From Hungatella hathewayi WAL-18680 (GTDB lineage: Bacteria > Bacillota > Clostridia > Lachnospirales > Lachnospiraceae): 64,000 bases of DNA. Shown in pieces: positions 61,930 to 64,000 of this stretch (its first letter is position 1; every line of letters begins with the position of its first letter). The notes under the pieces are model-generated. The model saw nothing but the letters and a program-made list of their open reading frames with translations, ran no database searches and was not told the DNA's origin. A program made the translations under genes and the position numbers. The stretch is taken from assembly GCF_000235505.1 (NCBI RefSeq), contig NZ_JH379027.1:1279759-1343758 (forward strand). Reading direction: 5' to 3'.

Positions 61930-63393
61930 ATGAAATCAGCAGAAGAGGAGTATTACAGAAGTTTAATTAATAGGTTACGGAGTCTGCCTGATGAGACAGA
62001 ATGGGTGGAGTTTAAAGTGAATAATTGTGAACCGGAATTAATAGGAGAATATATCTCTGCACTATCCAATTCAGCAGCATATTGCGATAAGGAAAAGGCA
62101 TATTTGTTATGGGGAATCAATGATGGTACTCATAAGATAGAGGGTACGAAATTTGTACCTAAAAGAGCGAAAAAGGGGAATCAGGAGCTGGAGAATTGGC
62201 TTTTAGGAAACTTGAAGCCAGCAGTTGATTTTAAATTTACGGAAATTGAGACTGTTAGCGGAAATGTTGTTGTGATGGAGATTCCAGCAGCAACATCAAA
62301 ACCTACCAGTTTCCGTGACGTGGAGTATATTCGTGTGGGCACCTATAAGAAAAAACTAAGAGACCATCCAGAGAAGGAGCGTAAATTATGGCTGTCATTT
62401 GAAACAAAGCCATTTGAATTACGTATTGCAAAAGAGAACATCAGTGCATCAGAGGTTACGGAATTGCTTGATTGTGCCGCCTATTATACACTGATGAAAC
62501 TTCCGCTTCCAAGCAATCGGGAAGCTATCATCCATAATATGGTAGATGAACAATTTATTCGGGAAATGGATAATGGTAATTATGAAATCACAAACATGGG
62601 GGCAATGTTATTTGCAAAAGATTTGAAAATTTTTGACCATTTGAAAAGAAAAGCAATTCGGGTAATTCAATATAAAGGTAATGGAAGAACAACTGCAATC
62701 AGGGAACAGATATTTACGAAAGGATATGCGATTCAATTTGATGATATTACAGATTATATAATGACCTTGATTCCGCAGGAAGAAAAAATTGAAGGTGGCA
62801 GAAGGCAGGTTCATGTTATGTTTCCTAAAAAGGCGGTTCGTGAGATGCTTGGCAATATTATGATACATCAAGACCTGACAGCTCACGGTTCCGGACCTAT
62901 GATGGAAATATTTGATACAAAGGTGGAAGCATCCAGTCCGGGAAATCTTCTTGTAGATGTGAATCGTATCATTGATACTGCACCACATTCCAGAAATGAA
63001 AATATGGCTTCATTTTTAAGAATTGTTGATATATGTGAAGAGCGGGGGAGTGGTTTTGACCGGATGGAGGAAGGAATGAGTGAACTGCGGATTCCAGCAC
63101 CGAAGGTTGAGACTGCAGAGGATTTTTGTAGAACAAAATTATATTGGTATCAATCCTTGAATAGCTGGAGCAAAGAAGACAAAATACGGACATGCTATCT
63201 GGCTACTTGCTATTATTATGTGAATGAAACAGAGGTTTCGAATGCGGTGTTAAGGGAAAGATTTGGTGTGGATGCGAAAAATATGGCCATTATTTCAAGG
63301 ATTATTAAAGCCACGATAGATGCAGTTTTTATTAAACTTGCAGATAAAAATGCTGCATTAAAGAATCGACGTTATGTTCCTTATTGGGCATAA
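61930..63393 (+). CDS. Schlafen AlbA_2 domain regulator with ATPase-like C-terminus
   Basis: A 487-residue protein. The N-terminal AlbA_2/Schlafen domain (residues 15-135) has the usual ETEWVEFKVNN, ISALSNSAAYCDKEKAYLLW and GIND motifs, and the VEYIRVGTYKKKLRDHPEKE end. The middle and C-terminal part is the histidine-kinase-like ATPase fold seen in these proteins (MFPKKAVREMLGNIMIHQDL; ENMASFLRIVDICEERGSGFD), often annotated as RecG-like or transcriptional regulator. AT-rich against the flanking core genes. Role unknown; relatives occur in mobile and defence regions. Confidence 0.8.
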   Translation: MKSAEEEYYRSLINRLRSLPDETEWVEFKVNNCEPELIGEYISALSNSAAYCDKEKAYLLWGINDGTHKIEGTKFVPKRAKKGNQELENWLLGNLKPAVDFKFTEIETVSGNVVVMEIPAATSKPTSFRDVEYIRVGTYKKKLRDHPEKERKLWLSFETKPFELRIAKENISASEVTELLDCAAYYTLMKLPLPSNREAIIHNMVDEQFIREMDNGNYEITNMGAMLFAKDLKIFDHLKRKAIRVIQYKGNGRTTAIREQIFTKGYAIQFDDITDYIMTLIPQEEKIEGGRRQVHVMFPKKAVREMLGNIMIHQDLTAHGSGPMMEIFDTKVEASSPGNLLVDVNRIIDTAPHSRNENMASFLRIVDICEERGSGFDRMEEGMSELRIPAPKVETAEDFCRTKLYWYQSLNSWSKEDKIRTCYLATCYYYVNETEVSNAVLRERFGVDAKNMAIISRIIKATIDAVFIKLADKNAALKNRRYVPYWA

Positions 63394-63397
63394 TGAT

Positions 63398-63506
63398 TTA
63401 TTTGATGGGTATTTGATAAGTTGACGGTTTAGCGGAGAAATAGATATTAGAAAGCCTTATTTTATGCGGAATTTGCGAATGAAATTTATTTGATAGGTAT
63501 TTGATA
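63398..63506 (+). repeat. Pair of 21-bp direct repeats
   Basis: TTATTTGAT-G/A-GGTATTTGATA occurs at 63398-63418 and 63486-63506 with one mismatch. Each copy also contains the unit ATTTGAT twice. It lies in the 270-bp gap between the AlbA protein and the XRE gene. Confidence 0.55.
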
Positions 63507-63589
63507 GAATACATAAAATACTGTCAGTTAAAGACAGACCTTAGTGAGCAACAGTTAATTTAATATAGCAATAATTAACATCCATTCAA

Positions 63590-63618
63590 TTGTAGAAAAG
63601 CAAACTTTTTGTTATGAT
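63590..63618 (+). promoter_or_regulatory. Promoter of the XRE regulator gene
   Basis: TTGTAG (63590-63595), 17 bp, TATGAT (63613-63618). Confidence 0.6.
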
Positions 63619-63664
63619 GAAAGCATGCAGAGGCCAATGCAGTCATAGAAAGGAGCAGCTTTTC

Positions 63665-64000
63665 ATGCAGATAGGTGAGACAATTCGGAAATATAGAAAA
63701 GAGAGAAATATGACGCAGGAGGAGATGGCGCATCGGCTGGGGGTGACGGCTCCGGCGGTGAATAAGTGGGAGAATGGGAATTCTTATCCGGATATTTTGA
63801 TGCTGGCTCCGATTGCGAGGTTATTGGATATTTCATTGGATACGCTGCTGGCGTTTCGGAGTGAATTGACGGCGGAGGAGATTAAGAATATTATCCAGGA
63901 GGTTGACAGGGAATTTCGGGAGAAGACGTATGAGGAAGCGTTTTTGTCTGCGAAGAGGTGGGTGGAAAAGTATCCCAATTGTGAGCAGCTTATCTGGCAG
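63665..64000 (+). CDS. XRE family regulator, 3' end beyond the window
   Basis: The first 112 codons of a longer gene. The HTH is at the very start: MQIGETIRKYRKERNMTQEE and HRLGVTAPAVNKWENGNSYP, then DILMLAPIARLLDISLDTLL. The following part begins a helical region (TAEEIKNIIQEVDREFREKT) like that of XRE proteins with a C-terminal TPR-type domain. AAAGGAG precedes the ATG. Confidence 0.85.
   Translation, partial: MQIGETIRKYRKERNMTQEEMAHRLGVTAPAVNKWENGNSYPDILMLAPIARLLDISLDTLLAFRSELTAEEIKNIIQEVDREFREKTYEEAFLSAKRWVEKYPNCEQLIWQ

Overview
The window reads as a chromosomal segment of an anaerobic gut Firmicute of the Lachnospiraceae (Enterocloster/Hungatella-like). The signs are GC near 50% with strong GGAGG ribosome sites, NuoE/NuoF-type flavin-based redox subunits, YesMN-type two-component systems next to carbohydrate ABC transporters, DegV, CapA-like and DUF6809 proteins, and Septu/KilA-N defence genes in an AT-rich patch. 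No rRNA, tRNA or CRISPR array was seen.

Layout. (1) 1-4000, minus strand: a redox enzyme operon (NuoE-like, then a NuoF-GltD fusion, then the start of a NuoG/HydA-like subunit that carries a 1-bp frameshift). It is preceded by a sigma-A promoter, a short leader ORF, an intrinsic terminator and a Rex-like site. (2) 4071-8645: DegV, a CapA-like protein, two small unknown proteins and galactokinase. (3) 8705-22979: the most striking part. A tyrosine recombinase gene is followed by a segment bounded by 21-bp inverted repeats (9666-9686 and 10034-10054) that carries an outward promoter, now pointing away from the next operon. That operon encodes its own signal peptidase I, a 2757-residue GLUG-repeat surface protein, three paralogous membrane-anchored small proteins, two paralogous secreted small proteins and a small HTH protein. 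I read this as a phase-variable surface structure, shown here in the OFF orientation. (4) 22992-26947: an Rpn/PD-(D/E)XK nuclease-like protein, an EamA transporter and a secreted metallophosphoesterase. (5) 27048-39533: a uronic-acid polysaccharide locus (heparinase II/III protein, YesMN pair, ABC transporter, GH88, DUF2264). (6) 39718-40557: NudC. (7) 40667-50790: a beta-galactoside locus (second YesMN pair, ABC transporter, LacZ). (8) 50851-52391: two toxin-antitoxin modules between diverged direct repeats. (9) 52420-57838: AraC regulator plus EamA exporter, a structured leader before a Mor-like HTH gene, an Ntn hydrolase, a Vat-type acetyltransferase, and a GMP synthase whose glutaminase domain is degenerate. 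(10) 57878-61122: an AT-rich defence patch (Septu-like ATPase/HNH pair, KilA-N and zinc-ribbon remnants, DUF6809). (11) 61309-64000: a membrane protein, a Schlafen-AlbA regulator and the start of an XRE regulator.

How it fits together. The two sugar loci share one design: a membrane sensor kinase and an AraC-type response regulator are linked to a binding lipoprotein, two permeases and the intracellular enzymes that open the imported sugars. Galactokinase could take the galactose released by LacZ. In the surface operon, recombinase and invertible promoter would decide whether a cell makes the GLUG protein and its accessory subunits. All functional assignments come from motif recognition by eye; no database or structure search was run.
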